Shown: one piece after another, positions 50,201-60,715 of the stretch
Numbering within the stretch: the stretch's first letter is position 1
Layout of the letters: each line of letters starts with the position of its first letter
From: JADJTT01 sp049306275
GTDB taxonomy: Bacteria > Bacteroidota > Bacteroidia > Chitinophagales > Saprospiraceae
NCBI GenBank assembly: GCA_049306275.1
Contig: JBAQQB010000013.1
Coordinates: 1-63,980, forward strand
DNA: 63,980 nt
Direction of reading: 5' to 3'
Made by a program: the position numbers and the translations under genes
The notes under the pieces: generated by a model
Seen by the model: the letters and a program-made list of their open reading frames with translations, nothing else
Told to the model about the DNA's origin: nothing
The model's database searches: none

Positions 50201-52714
50201 TTATTTCAACCCTTCCAGCACCTTTTGCGCCCACTCGTAGTTCTTTTTGAACTCGGCATATGCGGGGTATGCTTCCGACAATTCCTTCCGAAGCGTGTAG
50301 CATTGTTCGAAATATGATCTGGCTTTGGCCTTATCTTCCTTTTTATCCCAGTAAAACCTGCCTAACTGCGCGTACGAGATCGCCAGGTTATTCTTGTATT
50401 CCACATTTTGGGGATACGAATCGTACAGCTCTTTCTCCAATTTGTTGAAGTCTTCATAATAGCTCAACGCCTTTTCCAGATTGTCCAGCTTACTGTGCGT
50501 ATTGCCAAGAAATTGGAACGAGATCGCCAAGAGGTTTTTAAACGACACATTTTGGGGATACGAGTCGTACAGCTCTTTCTCTAATTTGTTGAAGCCCTCA
50601 TAATAGCTCAACGCCTTATCCAAATTGCCCAACTTACGGTGCATCTCGCCCAGTTTCTCGTACGAGATTGCCAAGTTATTCTTGTACTCCACATTTTGCG
50701 GATCCAAATCGTACAGCTCTTTCTCCAATTTGTTGAAGTCTTCATAATAGCTCAACGCCTTTTCCAGATTGTCCAGCTCACTGTGCGTCTCGCCCAGTTT
50801 CTCGTACGAGATCGCCAAGTTATTCTTGTACTCCACATTTTGCGGATCCAAATCGCACAGCTCTTTCTCCAATTTGTTGAAGTCTTCATAATAGCTCAAC
50901 GCCTTTCCCCGATTGTCCAGCTCACTGTGCGTATTTCCAAGAAATTGGAATGAGATCGCCAAGCCGTTTTTGAACGACACATTTTGGGGATACGAATCGT
51001 ACAGCTCTTTCTCTAATTTGTTGAAGCCCTCATAATAGCTAAACGCCTTTTCCAAATTGCCAAGCGCACCGTGCGTCTTGCCCAGTTTCAAGTACGAGAT
51101 CGCCAAGCCGTTTTTTAAATTGGAATTTTCCGGGTTGTTGGAATAAAGAGCCGACTGCACTCCTTCCATTTTTTGATAGGCATCCATAGCCTTGGTCAAA
51201 TCGCCTGTGTCGGTATGGAAGCCTCCAAGGTTGTGGCATAAATCACCCAAATCGTCATTTTGCCAGGGCGCTGATTGGATGACGGCCTCTGCCAAACGGG
51301 CTAAAGGGGCGGAATGCCGGTAGTTTTCGGCATAGGCAACTTCTGAATCCAATCCCGCAATCAATTTTTTCACCAACCCCGCACAATCTTCCTCCAGCTG
51401 CTCATTTTTCACTCGGGTCACCTCCTGCACCACGGGGCTGCATTTGAACCTGACCTCTCCTTCATTGTATTCGATCCAGCCTTTTTGGGCGAGGGAGAAG
51501 AGACGGTCTTCCAACTCGGGTGTGTCGGGAAGGAGGGATTCCAGTATCTCGAAGGGGAGGCCTTCGGCGGGCAGGACGGAGAAGACGGAGAGCAGGGCGA
51601 CCTCTTCCCGCGGCAGCTCGCCCAGGTCGTACATGGCGGCGATGATGTCATGCGGGTTGGCGCGGCGCAGCTGGCCTTCGCGCGACTGGTAGCCGGTGCG
51701 CACCTCGGCGGTCTGGGCGAGCTGAAGCAGGCCTTTGCCGCGCAGGTCGGCAAGCAGGTCGTCAAGGGTGTAACGGGGGCGAAGGCGGTTGAGCACCGCC
51801 AGGTTTTTGGCGAGCAGCTCGAGCACGAGGGTGTTGGCGCCCACGGCCCGGCGTATCTCCTTCACGATCTCCGCCTCTCCGGACTGCAGCTTGGGGTAGT
51901 ACTCCCGGAACAACTGCAGGACCTCCGGCTCGGGCAGGCCCTCGATGCGGTAAGTCTGCGCGCGCTCGAACTGCTGGATGCGGGAGGTGAGCAGCAGGTG
52001 GAAGTTGCTGCAGCGCCGCAGGTATAGGTAATTAGCCTCCAGGTCCTCGAGCTCGTTGGCGTTGTCGATTACCAGCAAGCAGGGCCTGCGAAGGTTGAAA
52101 AGGGTCGAAAACAGAACCTCGAGCTTTTGCGGTATCTGCCAATCCGGCTCAAAGAACAGTCCCAGCGGTTCCTTGAGGTTGAGCAATGCATTGGCGATGC
52201 TCTTCTCGCTCAGCACCCAGGCCACGTGCTCGTACTCGTTCTGATAGCGGTGGTAATACCGCGCCGCCAGCGTCGTCTTGCCTACGCCGCCCTCGCCGTT
52301 GATCAGCATCAGCAGGTTGTCGCCCGAAAACAAGTGATCGTGCACGGTCTGCAGGTCGTCCTCCCGGCCTATGAAGACTTCGGAGAGGAAGGGGGGCGCC
52401 GTCAGCGCGTGCGGGATCGCCGCCCGCGCCACCTCCTCGCGGAATCGGGGATTTTGTCCCTGCTCCTCGATCTCATTCACAAACTCGATCAATCCCTGCC
52501 GTATCTGATTCTCCGTCACGGCGGCATCCTCATGCCCCACCGTGCCCAGCCTCACCTGCTTCCGTATAGCCGCCCAGCGCCCAGACTGCTGTATGGCCTC
52601 ATCGAGCAGGGGACTGTTTTCGAGAAAGGTACGTAGTTTCTGCAGCGCCTCATCCAGCCGGTCATGGGCGATGAGCTCACGAATGTGGTTCAGAAAGGGT
52701 TGAATGGCAGCCAT
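50201..52714 (-). CDS. STAND (NB-ARC-type) NTPase with N-terminal adaptor-like domain and TPR array
   Basis: Residues 1-85 form a small helical domain (IRELIAHDRLDEALQKLRTF) like the effector-associated (EAD) adaptors of bacterial STAND proteins. Then comes an NTPase with GREDDLQTVHDHLF, P-loop INGEGGVGKTTLAARYYHRY near residue 140, Walker B LLVIDNANELED and LLTSRIQQFE. A winged-helix segment follows. The C-terminus is a TPR array whose units of exactly 48 residues (534-773) are almost identical (GLAISFQFLGNTHSELDN, ALSYYEDFNKLEKELYD). Such proteins act as switches in immunity or signalling. No effector domain is attached and none with the same adaptor is nearby, so the partner is unknown. 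Confidence 0.85.
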   Translation of the reverse strand: MAAIQPFLNHIRELIAHDRLDEALQKLRTFLENSPLLDEAIQQSGRWAAIRKQVRLGTVGHEDAAVTENQIRQGLIEFVNEIEEQGQNPRFREEVARAAIPHALTAPPFLSEVFIGREDDLQTVHDHLFSGDNLLMLINGEGGVGKTTLAARYYHRYQNEYEHVAWVLSEKSIANALLNLKEPLGLFFEPDWQIPQKLEVLFSTLFNLRRPCLLVIDNANELEDLEANYLYLRRCSNFHLLLTSRIQQFERAQTYRIEGLPEPEVLQLFREYYPKLQSGEAEIVKEIRRAVGANTLVLELLAKNLAVLNRLRPRYTLDDLLADLRGKGLLQLAQTAEVRTGYQSREGQLRRANPHDIIAAMYDLGELPREEVALLSVFSVLPAEGLPFEILESLLPDTPELEDRLFSLAQKGWIEYNEGEVRFKCSPVVQEVTRVKNEQLEEDCAGLVKKLIAGLDSEVAYAENYRHSAPLARLAEAVIQSAPWQNDDLGDLCHNLGGFHTDTGDLTKAMDAYQKMEGVQSALYSNNPENSNLKNGLAISYLKLGKTHGALGNLEKAFSYYEGFNKLEKELYDSYPQNVSFKNGLAISFQFLGNTHSELDNRGKALSYYEDFNKLEKELCDLDPQNVEYKNNLAISYEKLGETHSELDNLEKALSYYEDFNKLEKELYDLDPQNVEYKNNLAISYEKLGEMHRKLGNLDKALSYYEGFNKLEKELYDSYPQNVSFKNLLAISFQFLGNTHSKLDNLEKALSYYEDFNKLEKELYDSYPQNVEYKNNLAISYAQLGRFYWDKKEDKAKARSYFEQCYTLRKELSEAYPAYAEFKKNYEWAQKVLEGLK
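50396..51115 (-). repeat. 144-bp tandem repeats coding the TPR units (five copies)
   Basis: Five consecutive 144-base units encode residues 534-773 of the STAND protein. Units 1-2 and 4-5 share SYPQNVSFKN, while 2-3 and 3-4 share LDPQNVEYKNNLAISYEKLG, so the array looks like a duplication of blocks larger than one unit. Near-identity at the DNA level makes copy-number change by recombination likely. Confidence 0.85.
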
Positions 52715-52732
52715 AGGGTAAATATAGTGCTC

Positions 52733-52792
52733 AGTTTTCAGTTTTCAGTGCTCAGTTAAAACTGAAAATTGAAAACTAAAAACTGAAAACTA
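52733..52792. repeat. CAGTTTT tandem-unit hairpin
   Basis: CTCAGTTTTCAGTTTTCAGT is followed by AAAACTGAAAATTGAAAACT units, the complement, in 7-9 base steps. It sits between the RNase R stop and the STAND start on the minus strand. Confidence 0.7.
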
Positions 52793-54940
52793 AACCAGCT
52801 CCATCTCTATCTGCCTTCTCGAAATATCCGCCCCAATAATCATCACCTGCACCAAATCGCCCATTTTGATGACCTTTTTGGTGCGCAGGCCGCGGGCGCG
52901 CAGACGGCTGTCGTCGATGTCGAAGGGTTCGGGCATGGTTTCGAAGCCGACCATACCTTCGCATTTGGTCTCGATCAATTCGATGAAGAGGCCGCGGTCG
53001 ATGATGCCGGAGACGCGCCCTTCGAAGGTCTGGCCGATGTGCTTGCTCATGTACTCGACCTGCTTGTATTTGATCGACTCGCGCTCGGCTTCCATGGCCT
53101 TGCGCTCCTGCATGGAGATGTGCTTGCAGCGCTCTTCCAGGTGCACCTTGTTGACGCGGCTGGGCTCGGGACCCAGGTTGTCGAACAGGACGCGGTGCAC
53201 CAGCACGTCGGAGTAGCGGCGGATGGGCGAGGTGAAGTGGGTGTAGTAGGAGAACCCGAGGCCGTAGTGGCCGATGTTGTCGGTCGAATAGGCGGCCTTG
53301 GCCATGGTGCGGATGGCGATGGGCTCCAGCAGCCGCAGCCCGGGGTCGAGCTTGGAGGCCTCGGCCAGCTTGTTGAAGGAGGCGGCGATCTCGCGGGGCG
53401 AGTTGACCTTCATCTCGAAGCCCATCTCGCGGGCGAAAGCGGCCAGCTCGGCCACCCGCGAGGGATCGGGCTCGTCGTGGATGCGGTAGACGAAGGGGAT
53501 TTCCTCCGCCTGCCCTTTTTCGTGGATATACAGGGCTACCTCGCGGTTGGCGAGCAGCATGAAGTCTTCGATGAGCATGTGCGAGTCCTTGCGCTCCTTG
53601 ATGAACACCTCAATGGGCACCCCGTGCTCGTCGAGGCGGAAGCGCACCTCGTCGGCGTCGAAGTCGATCGAGCCTTTGTCGAAGCGCTCCTTGCGCAGCT
53701 TCTTGGCGATGCGGTTGAGCGTGACCAGCTCTTCGGCGAAGTCGCCCTCGCCCTTGTCGAGCACCTCCTGCGCCTCTTCGTAGGCGAAGCGGCGGTCGGA
53801 GTGGATGAGGGTCTTGCCGAACCAGCGGCTCAGCAGCCGGTCGTTTTCATCAAATTCGAAAACGGCGGAGAAGGTGTATTTGTCTTCGTTGGGACGCAGG
53901 GAGCACAACTCGTTGGAGAGCTTCTCCGGCAGCATGGGCAGCACGCGGTCGACGAGGTAGACCGAGGTGGAGCGCTTGAAGCCCTCCTTGTCGAGGGCGC
54001 TGCCGGGCGTGAGGAAATGCGTGACGTCGGCGATGTGCACGCCCACTTCGAGGCGGCCGTTGTCGAGGCGCCGGAACGAAAGCGCGTCGTCGAAGTCCTT
54101 GGCGTCGGCGGGGTCGATGGTGAAGGTGGTCACCTCGCGGAAGTCGCGGCGTTTGGCCACCTCTTCCTCGGTGATCTCGCCCTTGAGGGTTTCCGACTCC
54201 TCGAGCACGTTTTCGGGGAAACTCAGCTGGAAGCCGCTGTTGATCAGGATGGCCTTCATCTCGATGTCGCTCGTGCCGGGGGCGCCGAGCACGGCGGTGA
54301 TGACGCCGATGGGGCTGCGGCGCTTTTCGTTGTGCCATTCGGCGATGCGCACCACGACCTTTTCGCCGTCGCGGGCGCCGTTGGTGTGTTCCAGGGCGAC
54401 GAAGATGTCGACCGGCATTTTGAATTTGTCGGGAATGACGAAGGCGTAGCGCTCCGAGATGCGGATGACGCCCACGAAGTGTTCGGTGGCGCGCTCGACG
54501 ATCTCGATGACCTCGCCTTCCATCTTGCGGCGGCCGCGGGCGCGCCAGTAGGCGATCTTGACGCGGTCGCCGTGCAGGGCCGAGCCCATGGCCTTGGCGG
54601 GCACGAAGATGTCTTCCTCCATGCCTTCCACCAGGATGAAGCCGGCGCCGGTGCGGGTGATGTCGACAATGCCTTCGGCGGTCTTTTTCAGGGGCGCGGG
54701 CATGCCGGCGGCGCTGATCTTGTACTTGAAATCGCCCAGGTTCTCGAGGTATTTGGCAGCGACGAGCTCGTCGAGGGCGTATTGGACGCTGTCGCGGTTG
54801 TTGTCTATCTGCAGTTTTTTGGCCACCTGTTTGGGGTTGAGCCGCTTTTTGGGGCTCTGCCGGAAGAGTTTCAGGATCTCCCTTTGCAAGTCTTTGGCAG
54901 ACAGTTTATTGTCTTGTCTTTTGATTTTCTTTTTCGCCAT
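52790..54940 (-). CDS. rnr: ribonuclease R (RNase II family exoribonuclease)
   Basis: A 716-residue 3'-5' exoribonuclease that degrades structured RNA. N-terminal winged HTH (SAKDLQREILKLFRQSPKKR) and cold-shock domains precede the RNB domain, which has FTIDPADAKDFDDALSF (four acidic metal ligands), VHIADVTHFLTPGSALD and YTHFTSPIRRYSDVLVHRVL. A C-terminal S1 domain (GQTFEGRVSGIIDRGLFIEL) completes the RNase R order. The basic tail typical of E. coli RNase R is missing. It is 33 bases downstream of a His-rich gene of unknown function. Confidence 0.95.
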   Translation of the reverse strand: MAKKKIKRQDNKLSAKDLQREILKLFRQSPKKRLNPKQVAKKLQIDNNRDSVQYALDELVAAKYLENLGDFKYKISAAGMPAPLKKTAEGIVDITRTGAGFILVEGMEEDIFVPAKAMGSALHGDRVKIAYWRARGRRKMEGEVIEIVERATEHFVGVIRISERYAFVIPDKFKMPVDIFVALEHTNGARDGEKVVVRIAEWHNEKRRSPIGVITAVLGAPGTSDIEMKAILINSGFQLSFPENVLEESETLKGEITEEEVAKRRDFREVTTFTIDPADAKDFDDALSFRRLDNGRLEVGVHIADVTHFLTPGSALDKEGFKRSTSVYLVDRVLPMLPEKLSNELCSLRPNEDKYTFSAVFEFDENDRLLSRWFGKTLIHSDRRFAYEEAQEVLDKGEGDFAEELVTLNRIAKKLRKERFDKGSIDFDADEVRFRLDEHGVPIEVFIKERKDSHMLIEDFMLLANREVALYIHEKGQAEEIPFVYRIHDEPDPSRVAELAAFAREMGFEMKVNSPREIAASFNKLAEASKLDPGLRLLEPIAIRTMAKAAYSTDNIGHYGLGFSYYTHFTSPIRRYSDVLVHRVLFDNLGPEPSRVNKVHLEERCKHISMQERKAMEAERESIKYKQVEYMSKHIGQTFEGRVSGIIDRGLFIELIETKCEGMVGFETMPEPFDIDDSRLRARGLRTKKVIKMGDLVQVMIIGADISRRQIEMELV

Positions 54941-54973
54941 AATTGGTTTTTCTTTTTCAGGCCGCCGCCGGGT

Positions 54974-55510
54974 TCATTCTTCATCGATGATCGTGCCGTT
55001 GGGCATCACTTCCATGCCGGAAGCCTTGCTGGTAGAGGCGTCGTAAAAAGCGTCTTTTCCGGAGCGGTTTTGTCCCGTCACCACCGTGATGATCCAGTCG
55101 GGGTCGATGGTGGCGACTGACTGCGTAACAACTTCGCCGGCCACGTAAGTTCCCGCCAGCACCCTTTTATCGATCACCTGCCCTTGCAGCGTGAGGGTGA
55201 CGAGCACGAAGTAATACTGCATCAGGCCCGCTTTCCAGTAGACGATGGCGTGGAAGTCTTTGGTATCCGGAAATCGGAAACAGGGCACGAATTCCGTCCA
55301 CTCGTCGATCTCCCCTTCCAGCGGTACCATATACTGCTCGATCACGAGCCCCGGCATGACGTCGTTTTCCTTGCTGAATTCATGCGCCGCCTCCTCCGAG
55401 AGGGTGACGGGCAGGCGCGTCACGGGAAATAATTCCAGAAATTCTTCCAGGGAAATGCGGATTTCGCGCTTGTGGGAATGGTGGTGATGGTCGTGAGAAT
55501 GCTCTGACAT
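54974..55510 (-). CDS. hypothetical protein with His-rich N-terminus
   Basis: A 178-residue soluble protein starting MSEHSHDHHHHSHKREIRIS, a run of eight histidines that may bind metal. The rest is a mixed alpha/beta sequence (LPVTLSEEAAHEFSKENDVM, YYFVLVTLTLQGQVIDKRVL) that I do not recognise. It has no signal peptide. It directly precedes rnr on the same strand, so the two are probably co-transcribed. Confidence 0.65.
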   Translation of the reverse strand: MSEHSHDHHHHSHKREIRISLEEFLELFPVTRLPVTLSEEAAHEFSKENDVMPGLVIEQYMVPLEGEIDEWTEFVPCFRFPDTKDFHAIVYWKAGLMQYYFVLVTLTLQGQVIDKRVLAGTYVAGEVVTQSVATIDPDWIITVVTGQNRSGKDAFYDASTSKASGMEVMPNGTIIDEE

Positions 55511-55557
55511 TCGAGTTGATTTATAATAAAATGTTATAAACAGCCACTAAGTTTCGC

Positions 55558-55597
55558 GCCTTTCACTCTTCACCCTTCACCCTTCACTCTTTCACTT
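55558..55597. repeat. TTCACCC tandem array (single arm)
   Basis: Five units of TTCACCC/TTCACTC run head to tail upstream of the His-rich gene (minus) and before the sdh promoter (plus). There is no complementary arm nearby. The unit is the same as in the sdhC-sdhA hairpin. Confidence 0.7.
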
Positions 55598-55646
55598 TAG
55601 ACACATTCTAAATAACCAAACCCTTCTCCCCAAACATGAACCGATA

Positions 55647-55677
55647 TTGGGCAAATTCCTTTATTTAGATACTTTTG
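55647..55677 (+). promoter_or_regulatory. sdhCAB promoter TTG-N20-TACTTTTG
   Basis: TTG (55647-55649) and TACTTTTG (55670-55677) are exactly 20 bases apart, a consensus Bacteroidota promoter. Transcription would start near 55684, giving a 150-base leader that contains two strong hairpins before the sdhC ATG. Confidence 0.65.
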
Positions 55678-55721
55678 CCCTATTCGTGCAAAAATAAGTT
55701 CATTATCATAAAAAATCTTCA

Positions 55722-55793
55722 ACAACCTTTCGCGCCGGAGGCGCGAAAGGTTGTGAATGAACAAGCGCGGCCTGCAGCCGCGCTTGTTCATTC
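55722..55793 (+). promoter_or_regulatory. two abutting perfect hairpins in the sdhC leader
   Basis: Hairpin 1 (55722-55754) has 15-bp perfect arms, top GCGCC-GGA-GGCGC. Hairpin 2 (55755-55793) starts at the next base and has 17-bp perfect arms, top GCGGC-CTGCA-GCCGC. Neither is followed by a T run; TTCAATACTTT comes after. Placed between a good promoter and sdhC, they could act as attenuator, protein-binding site or 5' stability element. Alternatively they end a message arriving from upstream. Confidence 0.7.
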
Positions 55794-55837
55794 AATACTT
55801 TATAACATTTGTCAGGCAAACAAATAAATCGGAACAC

Positions 55838-56527
55838 ATGAGTTGGTTTACCAAATTCATTACCTCTTCCCTCGGACAGAAGCTCGTGATGAGCCTTACG
55901 GGGCTCTTTCTGATCCTCTTCCTGGCGGTGCACCTGGCGGGCAACCTGCAGTTGCTCAAGGACGACGGCGGGCAGGCGTTCAATATCTACACGTACTTCA
56001 TGACGCACAACCCGCTGATCAAGACCGTTTCCTACGGCCTCTACCTCTTCATCCTGCTGCACGCCGTGCAGGGCATCGCGCTCTGGCTGCAGAACCGCAA
56101 GGCCCGCGGCCCGGTCGGTTATGCGGTGAAGGTGACGCGCACCACCAACACCAGTTCCTTCGCTTCGCGAAATATGGCCTACCTGGGCCTGCTCATCCTG
56201 GTATTCCTGGGCATCCACATGGGCGATTTCTGGTGGAAAATGAAATTCGGGGTCACGCCCGTGGTCATGATCGAAGGCCAGGAGTACAAGGACCTGTTTA
56301 CCCTGGTCGATACTTCCTTCCGCCAGCTCTGGATCGTGATCGTGTACGTCATCTCGATGGCAGGCCTGTTCTTCCACCTGCTGCACGGCTTCCAGAGCGC
56401 CTTCCAGACCCTGGGCATCAACCACAAGAAATACACCCCCGCCATCCGCTTCATCGGCTTGGTGTATTCCATTATCGTGCCGCTGGGGTTTGCCATTATC
56501 CCGATCTATTACTTTTTTTTTAAGTGA
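55838..56527 (+). CDS. sdhC: succinate dehydrogenase cytochrome b subunit
   Basis: A 229-residue membrane subunit of a type-B complex II with five helices. Heme-ligand histidines lie in LILFLAVHLAGNLQ, YLFILLHAVQGIAL, LVFLGIHMGDFWW and LFFHLLHGFQSAFQ. It anchors SdhAB and passes electrons to menaquinone. ATG 55838 is chosen; a start at 55757 would fall in hairpin 2. The TGA lies in the repeat that follows. Confidence 0.95.
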   Translation: MSWFTKFITSSLGQKLVMSLTGLFLILFLAVHLAGNLQLLKDDGGQAFNIYTYFMTHNPLIKTVSYGLYLFILLHAVQGIALWLQNRKARGPVGYAVKVTRTTNTSSFASRNMAYLGLLILVFLGIHMGDFWWKMKFGVTPVVMIEGQEYKDLFTLVDTSFRQLWIVIVYVISMAGLFFHLLHGFQSAFQTLGINHKKYTPAIRFIGLVYSIIVPLGFAIIPIYYFFFK

Positions 56528-56582
56528 AGAGTGAAGGGTGAAGGGTGAAGAGCCCCTTCACCCTTCACCCTTCACCCTTCAC
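56524..56582 (+). repeat. 27-bp-arm GTGAAGG hairpin between sdhC and sdhA
   Basis: Arms 56524-56550 and 56556-56582 pair at 26 of 27 positions, four 7-base units per arm, loop AGCCC. The left arm supplies the sdhC stop. It lies inside an operon whose products are needed in equal amounts, so a full terminator is unlikely. Confidence 0.85.
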
Positions 56583-56612
56583 CATTTCCATCACAAACAA
56601 CCACCTCCTGAT

Positions 56613-58613
<2,001 letters not shown>

Positions 58614-58624
58614 ACATCCCTATC

Positions 58625-58667
58625 TTAAAATACTGTTCGCGGCCTCCAGCCGCGAACAGTATTTTAA
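58625..58667 (+). repeat. 19-bp perfect hairpin between sdhA and sdhB
   Basis: Arms 58625-58643 and 58649-58667 are exact complements with loop CTCCA. The top GCGGC-CTCCA-GCCGC is nearly the same as leader hairpin 2 (GCGGC-CTGCA-GCCGC), while the lower stem differs. Confidence 0.8.
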
Positions 58668-58700
58668 AACTTAATTTACCAAGTTATAAATTAAAATAAC

Positions 58701-59453
58701 ATGAAGCTGACACTCAAGGTATGGAGACAAAAAGGCGCCAAAGCGAAAGGGCGCTTTGAGACCTACACGGTAGAAGCCAATTCCCATATGTCTTTTCTCG
58801 AAATGCTCGACGTGCTTAATGAAAGCCTCGTCAGGGAGAAAAAAGAGCCCGTAGCGTTCGAACACGACTGCCGCGAAGGCATTTGCGGCGCCTGCAGCCT
58901 CGTCATCAACGGGCAGCCGCACGGGCCATGGGCCAAGACCACGACCTGCCAGCTGCACATGCGCGAGTACAAGGACGGCGATACCATCGTCGTGGAGCCT
59001 TTCCGCGCCCAGGCCTTCCCCGTGGTCAAAGACCTGGTGGTCGATCGCTCGGCCTTTGACCGCATCATCCAGGCCGGCGGCTTCATCTCCGTCAACACCG
59101 GCCAAGCCCAGGACGCCAACGCCACGCCCGTCGACCACGACGTGGCCTCCAAAGCTTTCGACGCCGCCACCTGCATCGGCTGCGGCGCCTGCGTGGCCGC
59201 CTGCCCCAACGCCTCCGCCATGCTCTTCACCTCCGCCAAGGTAGCGCACCTCAACATGCTGCCCCAGGGCAAGGTAGAAGCCCAGCAGCGCGTGCTCAAC
59301 ATGATCAAACAAATGGATATCGAAGGCTTCGGCCGCTGCTCCAACATCACGGCCTGCGAAGCGGAATGCCCCAAAGGCATCTCTATCGAGAATATTGCCA
59401 AAATGAACCGGGATTATCTCGGGGCGTCGGTGGGGTCGGAAAAAACTGCTTAA
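58701..59453 (+). CDS. sdhB: succinate dehydrogenase iron-sulfur subunit
   Basis: A 250-residue electron-transfer subunit. It has the 2Fe-2S motif HDCREGICGACSLVING, the 4Fe-4S motif CIGCGACVAACPNASAM and the 3Fe-4S region CSNITACEAECPKGISIENI. Order sdhC-sdhA-sdhB as in Bacteroidota. It is followed by a bidirectional hairpin. Confidence 0.96.
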   Translation: MKLTLKVWRQKGAKAKGRFETYTVEANSHMSFLEMLDVLNESLVREKKEPVAFEHDCREGICGACSLVINGQPHGPWAKTTTCQLHMREYKDGDTIVVEPFRAQAFPVVKDLVVDRSAFDRIIQAGGFISVNTGQAQDANATPVDHDVASKAFDAATCIGCGACVAACPNASAMLFTSAKVAHLNMLPQGKVEAQQRVLNMIKQMDIEGFGRCSNITACEAECPKGISIENIAKMNRDYLGASVGSEKTA

Positions 59454-59457
59454 TGAT

Positions 59458-59524
59458 AGTTTATGAGTTTATGGGGTTAGAAGTTTAGGGCGCCTAAACT
59501 CCTAACCCCATAAACTCATAAACT
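59458..59524. terminator. 32-bp-arm AGTTTATG hairpin between sdhB and the ATP-grasp gene
   Basis: Arms 59458-59489 and 59493-59524 pair at 31 of 32 positions, in units AGTTTATG, AGTTTATGGGGTTAG and AGTTTAGG. The right arm supplies the last two codons and stop of the leftward gene. The two genes converge, so a bidirectional terminator fits. Same family as 35537-35600. Confidence 0.85.
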
Positions 59525-60706
59525 GGCAAAACCAACACTCCCCCCAACCCAATCCTTGTCCTTATTATACCTCACCCCCACCATCTCCGCCTTGCTCAGG
59601 CGGATGAGGTTGTTGACCAGCGTGGGGCGCGGATCGCCTGCTTTCCAGACGTACATCATGCGCAACTCGAATTTGGCGGGCTCGTTGGGAGTCTCGACCA
59701 CGGGGGCGTAATGCACTTTTTTCTGCAGGATGAACTGCTCGGGGTTCTCGATGGCGTCAATGTCCGCCTTCGTGGGGTTGATGACGACGCCCTGGCCGGC
59801 GAAGGAGAACAGGGGCTTGAGGACGTAGTCGGAGAGCTTGTCGGGAAGGGTGTTGAGCTCATCCAGGTACCAGGTCTTGGGCACGTAGGGGTGGTTGAGC
59901 AGCGGCAGGGTGTATTTGCTGATGCGGAAAAACCAGTTGGGGTGGCCGACGTACTCCACGTCGTGCTCTTCGGGGAAGAAGAACTCGCGCGTCAGGTCGG
60001 TGCGCTGCCACAGCTCGTCGAAGATGACGCGGTTGTAAATCTTGCGCACGGGTATTTTGCGGCCTTTCTTTTCGTAGTACACATCGCGGCCCGACACTTT
60101 GAGGTCGGTGATGCACACTACCGGGATGCCCAGCAGGTCGCGGGTCGCCCAGAAGTCGATCTGGGTCACCTGCTTCTCCGGCTCCACTTCCAGCAAGATG
60201 ACCTGCTCAGTGGGCGCGTCGCCCACGATGATCTCCCGCAGCAGCTCGATGTAAGTCTCGGAGGTCAGACCGTTGAACAGGTGGGTGTAGTTATCGGGGA
60301 TGGGGAAAAATTTCTTGTAGGCTCTTGCGGCCAGATCCTGGTAGCAATAGAGCGAGGGAAAGCCCTGCAGTTCGATAAGCTGGGGCTCGTAGCCGCCCTT
60401 GCCGTCCTCGCAGATACCGAAGTCCATCTGCAGAAAAGTGGTGTGGGCCGGTTCGCCCGGCACCACCCTGTCGGCCACCAGCGAGCCCTGGGTGCGGGTT
60501 TTGAAGTCGGGCTCCAGGATGGTGTCGATGACGTGGTCGCAGGCTTCTTTTGCCTTTTGGAGAATGTCATCGGGGAGGAACACAGGCGTCTCTGCGATGC
60601 GGAACACCGCACGGTGGTTGTGCTGGCGGGCGATCCAGTCGAGCATCGCCTCGTATTTCTTCTGGGTAAAAGCCTCGTTGTAGGTTTTTCGCAGTTGAGA
60701 TAACAT
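59516..60706 (-). CDS. ATP-grasp-like / glutathionylspermidine-synthase-like protein
   Basis: A 396-residue protein that I place with circularly permuted or divergent ATP-grasp proteins. Likely nucleotide-binding parts are LSDYVLKPLFSFAGQGVVIN (lysine strand and glycine loop) and QFILQKKVHYAPVVETPNEP, with FELRMMYVWKAG before the C-terminus. The front has FLQMDFGICEDGKGGYEPQL and LIELQGFPSLYCYQ. It would activate a carboxylate for amide formation. It is the last of four leftward genes (esterase, ATP-grasp, amidotransferase, this). The C-terminal Ser-Leu-stop is encoded by the terminator repeat. Confidence 0.62.
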   Translation of the reverse strand: MLSQLRKTYNEAFTQKKYEAMLDWIARQHNHRAVFRIAETPVFLPDDILQKAKEACDHVIDTILEPDFKTRTQGSLVADRVVPGEPAHTTFLQMDFGICEDGKGGYEPQLIELQGFPSLYCYQDLAARAYKKFFPIPDNYTHLFNGLTSETYIELLREIIVGDAPTEQVILLEVEPEKQVTQIDFWATRDLLGIPVVCITDLKVSGRDVYYEKKGRKIPVRKIYNRVIFDELWQRTDLTREFFFPEEHDVEYVGHPNWFFRISKYTLPLLNHPYVPKTWYLDELNTLPDKLSDYVLKPLFSFAGQGVVINPTKADIDAIENPEQFILQKKVHYAPVVETPNEPAKFELRMMYVWKAGDPRPTLVNNLIRLSKAEMVGVRYNKDKDWVGGSVGFASL

Positions 60707-60715
60707 ATAGGGAGG

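Noticed and set aside
53039..55120. 693-codon plus-strand open frame
   Set aside because: Antisense to rnr; no recognisable domain, low-complexity Val/Gly/His composition typical of shadow frames.
55757..55837. Upstream start for sdhC
   Set aside because: It would translate hairpin 2 of the leader and add residues not found in SdhC; ATG 55838 opens the conserved N-terminus.
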